Of a stretch of 64,000 bases of DNA, positions 44,701-55,700 are shown one piece after another. This DNA comes from Syngnathus acus. Lineage: Eukaryota; Chordata; Actinopteri; Syngnathiformes; Syngnathidae. Position 1 is the first letter of the stretch, and the number at the start of each line of letters is the position of its first letter. The stretch spans positions 18,859,193 through 18,923,192 of the forward strand of contig NC_051088.1 of the NCBI RefSeq assembly GCF_901709675.1, in the 5' to 3' direction. The notes below the pieces were generated by a model. It was given only the letters and a program-made list of their open reading frames with translations. It had not been told where the DNA came from and ran no database searches. Position numbers and translations under genes: made by a program.

Positions 44701-46716
44701 AAGTTGAATGCAAACACTTGAATCCAATTTTGATTGTTAATTTAAATCCATCATGGTGGTGTTTATAAATCAAAATCATGACAACCGTTCAAATACTTCT
44801 GGAGCATACTGTTGTGACACAATTGACACAAAATCACCTTTGCACAATATTAAGGTTATAATGACACAGAGCATCAAGAATTTGTCACTACCGCCTCCCT
44901 CCCTCCCCCACTTGTCTAAGCGCATTCCTTCAGATACTTTACGTATATGCATGACCTGTTTAATGCGAAACAAGGGTATTGTTTCAACTGGCTTATATCA
45001 TTGTAATTCAGCGTTGTAAAAAGCAGCCAGATGTCCTCCTCGTTCCTCATCCTCGACCGCATTTGTGTCTGCAAGCGCGTTTCGTATGGCTTAGTGTGAC
45101 TGTGTACATGCAAAATCTTGTGTGAGTAAAATACTGTCAGCAATTGCCTCATATCTGGAACAACAACTAATCATACCAAGAGAGGCTTTAATGATCATAA
45201 GAACCAATTTGAATGTTAAATGAAAAGTTTTAAGATATAATTGCTTGAAATATTTTAAATTAACATTTAATATCACCTCTAGCATGCAACCGACCACTCT
45301 GTTGAGCTCCCTTCATATTTTTTTTCCTATTTCTAAAGTTTGAATTTTGCGTCGCTTAAGGCCTGTTCTTTGTTGAGCGTTTCATTGCACAGCCTTCCTC
45401 TTTCTTGCACGCTTTCTCTGTCTTCCCTTCTGGGTATCTTTCTCCTCCTCTGTGCAGGCTTTCCCTGCTCTTGCTCAGGCCCAGGCTTTGCGGAGCGTCA
45501 ACGAGCGCCTCCTGGCTGAAAATAGAGCCTTGCTGCGAGCCCTCACCCGCCTCTCTGAGACGGCCTCCATACCGGAGACAGAGGACCTCTGAACTCACCT
45601 CTTCTCCTCTCACCCCCTTCCCGAGCAACATAACTCTCCTTCTGATGCCTCTGCAGACCCCCCCTCATCCTCTGCCGTGTTCCTCTCAGGCAGGTTGTGC
45701 CAATGCCTTGCACCCCCCCCCCCCCTGCATCTTTCAGTGCACTCTTTTCATTTTCCCTTTTCTTCACTACTCTAATATCACAAACATCTCGGTTTTAAAA
45801 ACTGATCTCCAGGTAGTATTTTGTTACATTTACACTTGAGGCATCATATGGTGTTGACATGAATCGACCTGTTCAGTCGTGAAGAGAGTCCAGCGTAGGG
45901 TGACTGTGAATCAATCAGATTTTTGTCTCCGTGACAAACCTGGGAAATATTTGGGTCAGTCTACAATGTAATCATGTCCTCATAACAAACAACTTGTGTG
46001 AAAGTCGCTTGCTGTCGTCGTCTTCTCTCTTCTGTTGCATCGACAAAGTAGTCGCGGCAACTTTGAAAATAACATAAAAAAAAAACTAACTTAATAACAA
46101 TTAAGACGCACATCAAACCTCTAGAATTGTACCTTTGGCTAAAGATGGCATAAAGTGGTGTGAATGTGAGACTTTGTAAAGCACTACACTGTAAAAAAAT
46201 AAATCAATAAATATGATACAATGACACCCCCCAAAATATCCATGACCTAGTAAGACTGCAAAAGATGAATCTCGATATAGAAAGGGAACACTGTAGTTTC
46301 AGTGACTTGTCCGGGAGAACAGAATGTTATTGTGTATCTCCAGCAAAGCGGAAATACTTTGACAAAGAAGCAGTTTATTTTTAGTCCTTACCCCTTGTGA
46401 GGGACACGACCCAGATTCTCAAGTTGTCTTCTTGTTTCTCTGTTTGACCTTCTTACAAATTCCTCATCAGTGCATGATCGTTTCCCATGAAGCATGTCAC
46501 TGAAAATGGTTTGTGTGGTGAATGAGGTTGTTTTGGTGTCGCCGAGCTCTGTAACTGCACCGTCAGTTGCTTTCAGTGTGATCGGTTTTCGTTCTCAATG
46601 TAACTCATTGCTTGCATCCACTTCCTCAGGTCTTGACGGAACTCAAGATGGACAACCAGAGGCTAAAGGATGAGAACGGCGCTCTCATTCGGGTTATCAG
46701 CAAACTTTCTAAATAA
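38293..46716 (+). CDS. ppp1r12b: Myosin phosphatase small subunit (M20-type) from an internal first exon
   Basis: MYPT2/PPP1R12B targets protein phosphatase 1 to myosin; its 3' exons also make the small M20 subunit from an internal start. Exons: 38293-38394, 40742-40758 (17 nt), 41069-41195, 41347-41451, 42636-42686, 42803-42853 and 46630-46716, giving 179 residues with all phases consistent. Exon 1 encodes [17 protein letters not shown] followed by [13 protein letters not shown], resembling the mammalian M20 start as I remember it. Then [28 protein letters not shown] and a coiled coil follow. The last exon encodes [20 protein letters not shown] and ends RVISKLSK, the leucine zipper that binds cGMP-dependent protein kinase; VLTELK points to PPP1R12B rather than PPP1R12A. 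The stop codon overlaps an AATAAA. Two repeats fill the 41.5-42.6 kb intron. Confidence 0.9.
38395..40741. other. First intron of the M20-type transcript
   Basis: Nothing coding is supported. It contains a 28-base T-run (38703-38730), a G-run near 39150 and a LINE-tail-like piece at about 39455-39545 (CCAACCATCCATCATC, then AGGGTTACGGCTGAGCTGGAG). Confidence 0.45.
39455..39545. repeat. LINE-tail-like fragment
   Basis: CCAACCATCCATCATCTCTC, AGGGTTACGGCTGAGCTGGA and TAGCTGACTGTGGGCAAAAGG follow the order of a common fish LINE 3' region, in the opposite orientation to the piece at 35570-35660. Confidence 0.55.
40742..40758 (+). other. 17-nt microexon of ppp1r12b
   Basis: CATGACAGATTGTCAAG lies between TTTGTTTTTCAG and GTAAGTG. 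It encodes H-D-R-L-S plus two bases of Arg, matching the mammalian H-E-R-L-S-R junction. Skipping it would break the frame, because 17 is not a multiple of three. Confidence 0.85.
41763..42094 (-). mobile_element. Solo-LTR-like copy 1 (inverted)
   Basis: Read on the minus strand it runs from TCACGTCTCGTCCC to GATCCGTGACA, with GTATTTAAGTCC (promoter-like) and AATAAACCCTGATTCAAGC (poly(A)-like) in LTR order. It is homologous to 42188-42562, which lies head to head with it. No coding region accompanies it. Confidence 0.65.
42120..42188. repeat. hAT-type terminal fragment between two LTR-like copies
   Basis: GGCCGCAGGCCAATAAAAAT, ATGGCCCCCAAGCCATAG and TTTTGACACACTG parallel the fragment at 29405-29470 and are more diverged. 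It sits in the short gap between the two inverted LTR-like copies. Confidence 0.5.
42188..42562 (+). mobile_element. Solo-LTR-like copy 2
   Basis: It starts TGTCACGTCTCGTACCCGG and ends GATCCGTGATACA. It includes TGTATTTAAGTCCTG and GCATTTGGTCGCCCTGTTC, parallel to the inverted copy at 41763-42094. It lies 73 bp before the 42636 exon of ppp1r12b, so it could affect recognition of that exon. Confidence 0.65.
42854..45457. other. ppp1r12b intron before the alternative last exons
   Basis: I see no supported exon. A LINE-tail-like motif (CTAACCTAACATGCATGTTTT) is near 43065. The rest is AT-rich single-copy-looking sequence. Confidence 0.45.
45458..45592 (+). CDS. ppp1r12b: Alternative last exon of ppp1r12b (no canonical zipper)
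   Basis: A strong pyrimidine tract and TGTGCAG precede an exon encoding [20 protein letters not shown], then [14 protein letters not shown], ending PETEDL and TGA. It joins in phase 0 after ...GMEDEMK and replaces the RVISKLSK zipper with a different Leu-rich helix, giving a 195-residue M20-type protein. AATAAA signals at 46198-46203 and 46206-46211 lie about 600 bp after the stop and before the zipper exon, which fits a true terminal exon. Isoforms with and without the zipper are known in the MYPT family; whether this exon is expressed is inferred. Confidence 0.7.
   Translation, partial: AFPALAQAQALRSVNERLLAENRALLRALTRLSETASIPETEDL
46198..46211 (+). terminator. Paired poly(A) signals after the alternative last exon
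   Basis: AATAAATCAATAAA gives two AATAAA hexamers. The position fits 3' end formation for the transcript ending in exon 45458-45592. Confidence 0.5.
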
Positions 46717-48285
46717 AAGGATGTCACAACTTAAAGCTCTTTGTTTGCAGATGTTCAAGCCATTTATGGATAGTGCAGGTTTGACTGTATAATAGAGCAA
46801 CCCCTATCATTTTCAGGACCATGCATGCAGGTTGATATTTGAAAAGAATGAATGCATGGATACCTCAACACAAATGATGGTGTATGTCTTTATGATATGA
46901 AAATCCATAGTGCTAATTACTAGGCTTTTACATACTGGCCATGGCAAGATGAATATAATACCCAGGGCATTTTTGAAGATATATTTTTAAGATTGCACCT
47001 CCTATTACATTGGCACCCAGGAACAAGCACTTTATTCCTAGAAATATAAATCCAATGCAATAGTAAGTTATTGAAATAACCTACCTGACTTACGAAGAAA
47101 TCTGACTGAAGGTTGATTTTTTTTTTATTTTTTATTTTTTTCAAATTGTTAAGCTACACTAGGAAATTGCTACTGAAACCCAGTGAGATGCAATAAGCTT
47201 TATAAAACCATTTGCATAATCTACTTTGTGTTTCCTGTCCAGACTGATGTGTTTAGAAAAGACGTGCTGTTGCACAGACAAAGAGTGCTAACACATCCAT
47301 TTAATATGATACATCATATCGATTTAGCTACAGTTGGAGGGATAAACGAGCCTCATGTTTTCTGGATTCTATTTTCAACGCTATCGTGTTTCACATTTGG
47401 CAGTTCTTTCCTTCCTCAGCAGAGACAAATTGCTAGACAGCGGGGGTGAAAGATTTTTTATATGTATTTGTGTATTTCCTTCGATTCCTTAGCTTTTGCT
47501 TCAAAAGCATACACCTGTTATTCTTTCTGAGAAAAACACAAAACAAAAAAACAACTCTTAATGAGTGTTCTGATGGTTTTTCCTTCCACCATGAGCAAAA
47601 TTCTCTTATACTGGGCTACGATAAACGCTGCAAGTTTTGCATTGCACCACAATACGGTGTGCTGAAATCAACACAGGCTGACTTTCAACTGTTAGATATT
47701 TGATTCGTCTTCAAATTATTAGAAATTGTATCACCTTTATAAGTCAAAATCTTGATACAAAACCATCCAAAAATCTATTTCACGCTCGCACCTACGGACA
47801 ATTTGAGTCGTCAATCGGACTAAGAAAACCAACAATTCCAAAATGTTGAACAGTTCTTTTGATGCTCTTGTGTTGGGGTCATCAAAACAGGAGGTCCAAC
47901 TGGTTGTTTTGAGTGCAAATCATGCCTCCCAAGTCATTCAAAAGAAAAAAAGTTGCATATGCAATGTTGTTACTGGTAGCAGGCAAGCATTTCTTCCTGT
48001 GCTTCTCTCCTTCTGGCAGTATTGGTAATCTGTGCTATCGTGCTGACTCTCACAAGTGAGTCTTGGTACTGTGACAGACATCTGGTTTGAGGGAGAGGGA
48101 CGATTATCATTCTGCGTAGTCTTCAGTGAGGATCGCTTTGAGTATAATGCAATAAGTTAGTTTTGGCACGTGATGATTTCCCCCTCGTCAAGTGTGGGCT
48201 CATTTTTGGAAAAGACTGATATTGCCTCTCGTTTAACACAATCACACCACATAATGACACAAAGCACCATTGTAATTAAAAGTTC
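46717..48285. other. 3' side of ppp1r12b, tail to tail with syt2
   Basis: Noncoding sequence after the zipper exon. No exon is recognisable. The ppp1r12b 3' end should lie here, but I cannot choose a site. Confidence 0.4.
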
Positions 48286-51200
48286 TTTATTTCCTATTTT
48301 TTGTTTTTTACAGAACTGGTAACACATATGATAAATTTGTAATAAGTTATTTGGCTCCCTTGATTGTTATAAGGATCCTCAACATTTGTCCACATAAGGG
48401 TCAAGAGGAGTTTGTGAGCAACGTTTGTGTCCAGTCAAGGGCTAAAGCATGCGATCCACAGTAGGCACAAGTACTGACATGAACACGCGCACCACGACAC
48501 AAGACACGAAGGAACACAGCTAGAGGACACAACCTGACCGTCCTCTGATCCATTGCTTTCAAAGAGGATGAAGAAAAGAGAGAAACAGGAAAACATCTTG
48601 AATGAGAGGTGAAAGCGTTCATAAAAGGGGTCAGGTACAGGAATTTGGCAGTATATACTATGTCCATGTTGTCAACATGGAGGCCAGCATTCTTTACGCA
48701 CAGTAAAAGCAGAATTTGGGGAAGAACTCCATGCGCCCACTTTCAGTAGAATGACTGATGATTTACACAGGAACAGGACAAAGACACAAATATAAAGGCA
48801 ACATTCAGACAGACAAATGCACACAGACATTCTACAGCTGAAGAATACATCAGAAGGAGAATGATTTCACATTTTGCTCAAGAATAGTGCGACTAAAAAA
48901 AAAGTGAGAGATGAGAGTTGAATGTGTGTTTAAAATTGGTTTCCCTTTTTAAATCCCAGAATTCAAATATGCAAAACAGTTGTGTGTTACAACAAAAGGT
49001 AGTGAGCAACATTTGAATAAAAATGCACATTTAGGAATGAATATTGAAGTTTTGGCGTGGATGTTGCACCATAGCCGCTGAGGAAGGTTGTTACTTTAGT
49101 TACTTTATGTCCAAACAAACACACACTTCTTTCTGTACCCTAAAAGAGCAGAGAGTCAAAATCTCATCAATGTGCTTGTTTCTGCAGTCACTTTTGCTTT
49201 GTCATCTCACATTTTGCTGCCCAAAGGCTCTGCAAAACCAGGTGGCAAATGCAGGCAGTCATAGCAAGGGACTGGCAGTCTTTCCAAAACACATGAAATA
49301 TTTCTACTCAGGTCATCAGCATACGAGGCCAAGGGAAGCAAAAATCCTTTGCTAGTGTTTGTAATTTTGGAAACATTTACACTTTTTTTTTTTTTTTTTT
49401 TGCAAAAGCTCGTGTTTGTATGGATAATAGCAGCATGAACTAAAACTGCGAGAAGGCTTTCCTGCTCGTGTATTATTACGTAGCTAAGCTATGCTTCAGA
49501 CAAGGAGCCACGGCTCTGGTTATGGTTCTTCCTAGTATTTTCAACATGATCCATGGTCATTAAAGCTATGCTTAGTCAAGCTTTATCTTCTCTCGCAAGT
49601 GAATATGACAACACCTTTTTGTTTTTAAAATAGAAATTATGCTAAATTAACTAACTGTGTTCAGCTAGAAATAGCATTTAGCCCATTGTTAGATTTTAAA
49701 AGCATTACATTTTTATAAGCAAGTCAGCAATATAATGTCTGCTGTAACAAGTTTGTTCTTGGTTTTGTAAAAATGGGTTGAAACCATTTTGTAGTATTTA
49801 GTATTCATCAAAACTATACTAAGCTAAAAAGCAGACAACGCCAGTTTAGTTGATACATTTACCCCAAGTGCAAAACCATCTCTGTACACCATTTTGGAAG
49901 AGTGATTAAGAATCTAGTGAGGCCTGACACATAAATAATATGGTCCGCCTACCATAGTTTAAAGATTCTGTAAATGAATAAATCAAAACACATAAATCTG
50001 CCCTAAGAAAGTGTTGAGGACGCTCGCATTTGTGTAATATCTCACCCTCTGAATGAACAAAGACTACGAACAGAATGACCGGACAAACTGTGGCCAAGAA
50101 AAATGACATTTTCTTTTTCAAATAGAATAAATCTATCTCCTCAGCTGAGCTCTAAAGAGTTAGTGCTTGAGTATTATGGCTTTTGTTTTATCATTTAACT
50201 TCTCTACATACATATATATTGTATATTATACACAGTTAAAGACACAAAGCCATGAAGGACATTTAAATAAAAAATAAATAAATAAAAATAAGAAGACGGG
50301 GATGGGGGACTCCAAGTCAATTGCGTTCAGTGGAATGGAATTGTTCATTATTTTGGCCCTGTTGGAAGAAATAACCCTTTATTCTGAATCAACATTGGCA
50401 CAGAGACTCTCATACAGCTGTTATTTTTGCTTTTAGTAGTTCAGAAATTATATTTGGAAAAAGTTATAGGCTTGGAGACTTGGCTACCGATGTTCCATAT
50501 ATATAAAAACTAAAACCTAATCATTTTCAAAATAAAGACCAAAGTAGCTTTCAGATCAACTTTGAAACAATATGTATGGTAAGTATGTCTCTTTGTTGTC
50601 TTCTTAAATAAAAGCAAATTATAATACTTGGACCACACAGTTAGATAGCAAGCATGCGGCTATACAGTTTCATCCTACATGAACGCACGCACAGTACTGG
50701 ACGACACACTTGCTTAAGAATTTCAGGCGTGGAAAGAGTCCTAGTAATTAGTAGTAGTCTTACTCTAACATCTGGATGACATTCTCGCCAATGACCCTCA
50801 TGGAAAATAAATACCTATGTGTTTCATTTAGAAAATATACAGTGCATCTTTTTTTTTTTTTACCCCTTTCATTGTGTTAATAAAATGACAAATGACACCC
50901 ATTAAAGTACACGAGATATTTTTGCTCCGTCTCTAAAACATGCTCTTATGTACAGTATTTTGTATAAACATGCAGTATCAACGTGGGATGAACTATGTAC
51001 TATATAGGCAAAATTACACCAACGGGTTGCTTGATTGCTTCCATGTCGCCTTTTCTTTAGTGTTGTCAACACAAAAAAAGATGAAGAAGTCTTAATCATT
51101 GGTGGTTATTAAGAAAAACGATTAGCGTTTCTAAACCAAAATGCATTTGATTGACATTGACAAAGCACAGTCAACTGGTAGATTTTGTTGTTAGCACTGG

Positions 51201-52772
51201 CGCAGTTACACAGGTATCCAATATTTTAGTCATAATTTGAAGTGTTTTCACTTCCAAATACAGTGAACAAAACACAGAACTGGGAATTAATGAAACCAAA
51301 ATATCTCATTCCCCAGGAAAAAAATAAATAGAATCATACCAAAGAACAGCGTAGTACCTAACAGAAAAATTCCCAGTTAGTGCAATTAAATTCCGCTGTT
51401 TGGCACGCAGTGTACGAAAACACGCGTGAATCAGTGCCGCGTTCCATACATTCCGATACACGTAACACCCAAATAATTGAAAGAGACACAAATCATAAAA
51501 TACACACAATCAACTCTACCAATTATCCCATGAATAAGTCTTCCTAAAATTAACAATTAAAGCTCTGGTTTTGAACAATGTTGAGATGAAACATTTTGCA
51601 TTAAAGTGCTTAAGGTGGGGCATAAATCAAAAAAGAAAGACAGTGATAAACAAAGAGAACAACAACACTAAGCGGAAGGCGTCCCTGGTAGTTGAAAATT
51701 GCTTATTTTGATACTTAGAAGGCTTGTCTCCTTTATGACTGTAGGACGGACGGTACAGCGGTGGAACCCTTGCGTGGAGTCCATGACTAATGGCAGTAGC
51801 TCTGAACGAGTGAGATACAACAGCGTTGGGACGGGAGGGCGATGGACAGCAGGCGGTGACAACACACGCCTCGTAAATGTCGTCATCGGTGGTATTGGTC
51901 AAGTCTCGGTCGTTGTCACCACTCCGATAGTGCCTTGAATTGATATCTTGCACAGTCGAAGACGCATAAAACACACATTTTCTCTCATCTTGGAAACTGA
52001 AGACCTTTCTCCTGATCCACATGGAGAACAGCCTTCCCGAAAAGCGTTCAGGTGGTTTTTCCCCCTCTAACAAACCGTGTCGAAAAAAAGGCGTGGAGTC
52101 TCCTCTCAGTATTCCTGAGACGATGGGTGAAAGGTGAACTAATCAAACAGGCAGTGTGTCTGTGGGTAACTGCTCATGTGCCTTCCACTACTTGCTACCC
52201 AACTCTAGGAATGTACGTTAACTGAACAGAATGGTCGAGTAAGATAAGTGGCAGGTGTGGAGCGTGGTGCATAATACACCCAAGGAATGGACCTGCTTGT
52301 GTTATTCCTCTATCATATGGCAGTATAAAGCATTTTTATTATTAAGCACTATCCTAAGCAGACTGTGTCACTAAAGGGAAAGGTACGATTATAGATGACG
52401 AATGGGTGTTTTATCCCCCCGCTTGCCAGATTCCCATTTCGCGCTCTATCTGTTCTTCATGGTCGACACTATACTTTAAGTAACGGAACCACAATCCCAA
52501 TACAAAAATAGATCTAAAGAAAATCAACACAGCATCTGTCCATCCTCTAACTTGTCGTCTTTTTTTTTTTCAATGACATGATTTCATACGTATTACTTTT
52601 TTTTCCCTTTTTTTTTGCGCTATTTGGCATCATGATGATCTGTATCTATGGATCTTTTGAAAGATGGTAGGTAGGCGAGGCAGGGAATCGGGGGAGGATG
52701 TACATTTGGGACCAGAATATACATTGTGGACATGTGGGTCGTTCGGGGGCACCGTGGGAGTGGGTTGGGAGT
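48286..52772 (-). other. Probable long 3' UTR of syt2
   Basis: On the minus strand, about 4.5 kb without a recognisable exon follows the syt2 stop. TTTATT at 48286-48291 (AATAAA on the gene strand) is a candidate final poly(A) signal. Long 3' UTRs are usual for neuronal genes. A 148-codon frame at 52073-51627 has no family resemblance. Confidence 0.4.
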
Positions 52773-55700
52773 TTACTTCTTGGCAGCCAGGGCTGCGAGG
52801 GCAGCATCCACCTCCTCCTCTGGCTGCAGTGGATGCCACTGAGCGATGGGACGTCGGGGGTTGGCCAACATGTCGGACCAGTGTTTCAGCCCGGCCCCGG
52901 TACCCTTGCTACCCACCCATATCTTCCCGATGGCATCGTTTTTACCAATCTTGTCGTAATCCAGCACTGTGATCACAGCTTGGATTTTCTGTTTTCAAAA
53001 AGAATACAAGAAAGTATGTCACAATCAAGGGGAAAAAAAAACATTTTTGTCATCAACACTGACTGACTCAACACTAAAACAACACCATAAATATCTTAAA
53101 GTATTTTAGTGGCAGCTTTATGGTTTGGGGTCATTCTTTTTTGCTGGAACTGGAGATAAGGTAGCGGTAATTACAAGCAGTTCAAAATACCAGTCAGTGT
53201 TAGCACAGAACCTGCAGTCTTCTGCTCGAAATATTCACACCCCTGGGGTGTGAATAATTTTGAGCTGGACTGCCTTGTGAAACCTGTTGCAAATAGAGTA
53301 GATAGTTAGGCCCCAAATTATTCAAACCTCAGGGGTATGAATAATTTCAGGCTTCACTGCTTAACCAGTGTACCTAGCTACACCTCAATAAAAATGCAAA
53401 CGTGATTATTTCAGAGTTTTAATGAAACAACATGCCAATTGTCTATAGTTTAGAGGATATTAAGCAATAGTCTCCTTTTCTCACCTGCATTTGCTCAAGA
53501 GGAATCTCAAAGCTGAACGATTCGTTGTAGTAAGGATTCAATGTGTTCTTCTTAACTGTTGTCTTCTTCTTCTTCAGCCTCTTTCCATTTTGCAGCAGAT
53601 TAATCTTCACATAGGGATCTGAAAGACGGATGAAGAAATGAGCCATACACAGGGAATGCCTGCTTGATCTGCAATGTTGTGATGTATCAAGAGATGGCGC
53701 CATAAATGAATTTGGGGAGGTGCCAGGTGCTGCATGGGCGGGACTGCAGAGTCTACACGTGATGCAGTCTTGTATAAAGTACCTGGGAGCGATGCTTAAC
53801 AGAAAATAACTTATGTGTATTTGTTCGTATGTACTTGCAAACGTAGTTGCATGCTAAATGCTACAAACAGCATTTTTTCCATGATGCCACAGGGTGTTGA
53901 CTTTTAAGCATTTGGCCTACATCAATATAACCAATACTTTTGAAAAAAAAGTAAATATTGTTCATTAGTGAGTTAATGGTTTTATTATGACGACAGTGCA
54001 TAATTTCTGTTTTTTTCCCCCACTGTGTTTTCAGGATATTTTTGATAGCTAGCCAGCTTACTGCACGTGAAAATTGAGTCCGATATCTTCTGATGTTGGG
54101 AGTCGCTGATGGGTACACTTGCCTGTCTTGTGTGCCGACACCGTGAGTTCGATTCCCGCATATGACGGCGTGTGTGTGTGTGTCAAAAAAAAATCTTCTG
54201 ATGTCAATAAAGGTGCCAAAGAACTTATATTGTACAATTTAGAAGGAGTGACTCATGCTTTACAAACCTGAAAGCCCCCCCACATCCATTTTCTTCAGGT
54301 TCTTGGCTTCCAGAATGCAGATTGTGAGTTTACCAGCAGTGGGTACATAACGAAGAGAGATGCAAATGTCTCCCAGCTTCTCCGGCTGTTTTAAGAATGA
54401 AAAGAGAAAGTTAAATCCGGCTGTCATGAGCATGAGAAACAGAGGGAATCATTATTCATCCTTAAGTAGTGTTTGGAATACTTTATAAAAAAGTACAGGC
54501 TGCTTGGCCACTGAGCAAGACAACCATTTTTAGAACTTTTAGAAGAATCAAGCTTCAGGATATCACGTTCCATCTTGATTATTACCTCTTCTTGGTCCGC
54601 GCTGTCTAAATCTCGCCACTCCTCGATTGGCTTTGCCAAGTCAAGGGTGTTCATGGGTGTTTTAATCTCGCCGATAACGTCATGTTTCGAGAAGCGATCA
54701 AAGTCATAGACAGACATGACCAGAGTCTTTCCTCCCATCTCTTGGAATGGAATCTGGAAAATACAAACCAATCACAATTTAGTCATTTATAGCATTCTTC
54801 CACAAATCATTACTGTTGACTGCGGTTCAGAATGACCTTAGCTGTGACTTCAGTTCGGACCTTACAAATGGTTGGCTTAACACACAGCTTCAGTAAAGCT
54901 AGTCTGACTTTGACAAGCTTTTTGAATTGTTTGTGTTGAATCATTGAGCTGTGTCAGCAGGCGCCAAAGGCGGCCCTCTCCTTTAATTTAATTCTCACCA
55001 TCATTCTCCTTGTCGGCCACCTTCAAAATGTCTTCAACCTTTTATTGCCAGTGGATGAAAGAATGAGGGCTAAGCAGGCATTAAACTCTTAGAGGAAAAT
55101 GAATCAATCCAAAGCCAGATCGTGACTGGTCAAGCTGACATATTCTTTTAAATAGTAATGACTACAATGAGAACTACAAGGCTTACCTTAAAGACGAAAG
55201 TCTCATTGAAGACTGGGTTGAGAGTTTTCTTGTGAACCTTAGTGTCATACTTCTTCTTCTTGTCAGGTAGGACAAAGACCTTGACATAGGGGTCAGAGGT
55301 GCCACCACTGTCCATGGAGAGGAGATCGGCAGCTTGCAGGATTCCCACTGTCAGCTAGAAATACATTTGAGTAAGAGTCAGCATAGATGGTCCTCTGGAT
55401 CCTGATATTTGATCAGGTCAAGAGCTACATAAAGACTATGATAAGAATGTGATGCTGAAACATTGTCAGAAATATTGAAAACTGAGGGTGGTTCTGAACT
55501 TTGAATGTTGCCTCCTTAAGCAAAGTTTTATGAACCAATACATTGTTTTTATGCTTTGACATTGGAAATTGATGGAGAACTGAAATGATATGACCGCCAA
55601 TAATTTTAATCCACACGATTCTTACTTGCTTCCACTCTCTTTGTGAGTGTTAAGGAAACTGATATTCTTGCCTTGTTCTCCTGGAAGTCATAATCAATGG

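Noticed and set aside
51627-52073. A 148-codon minus-strand open frame
   Set aside because: It lies in the probable syt2 3' UTR, shows no family resemblance and no splice context; likely chance.
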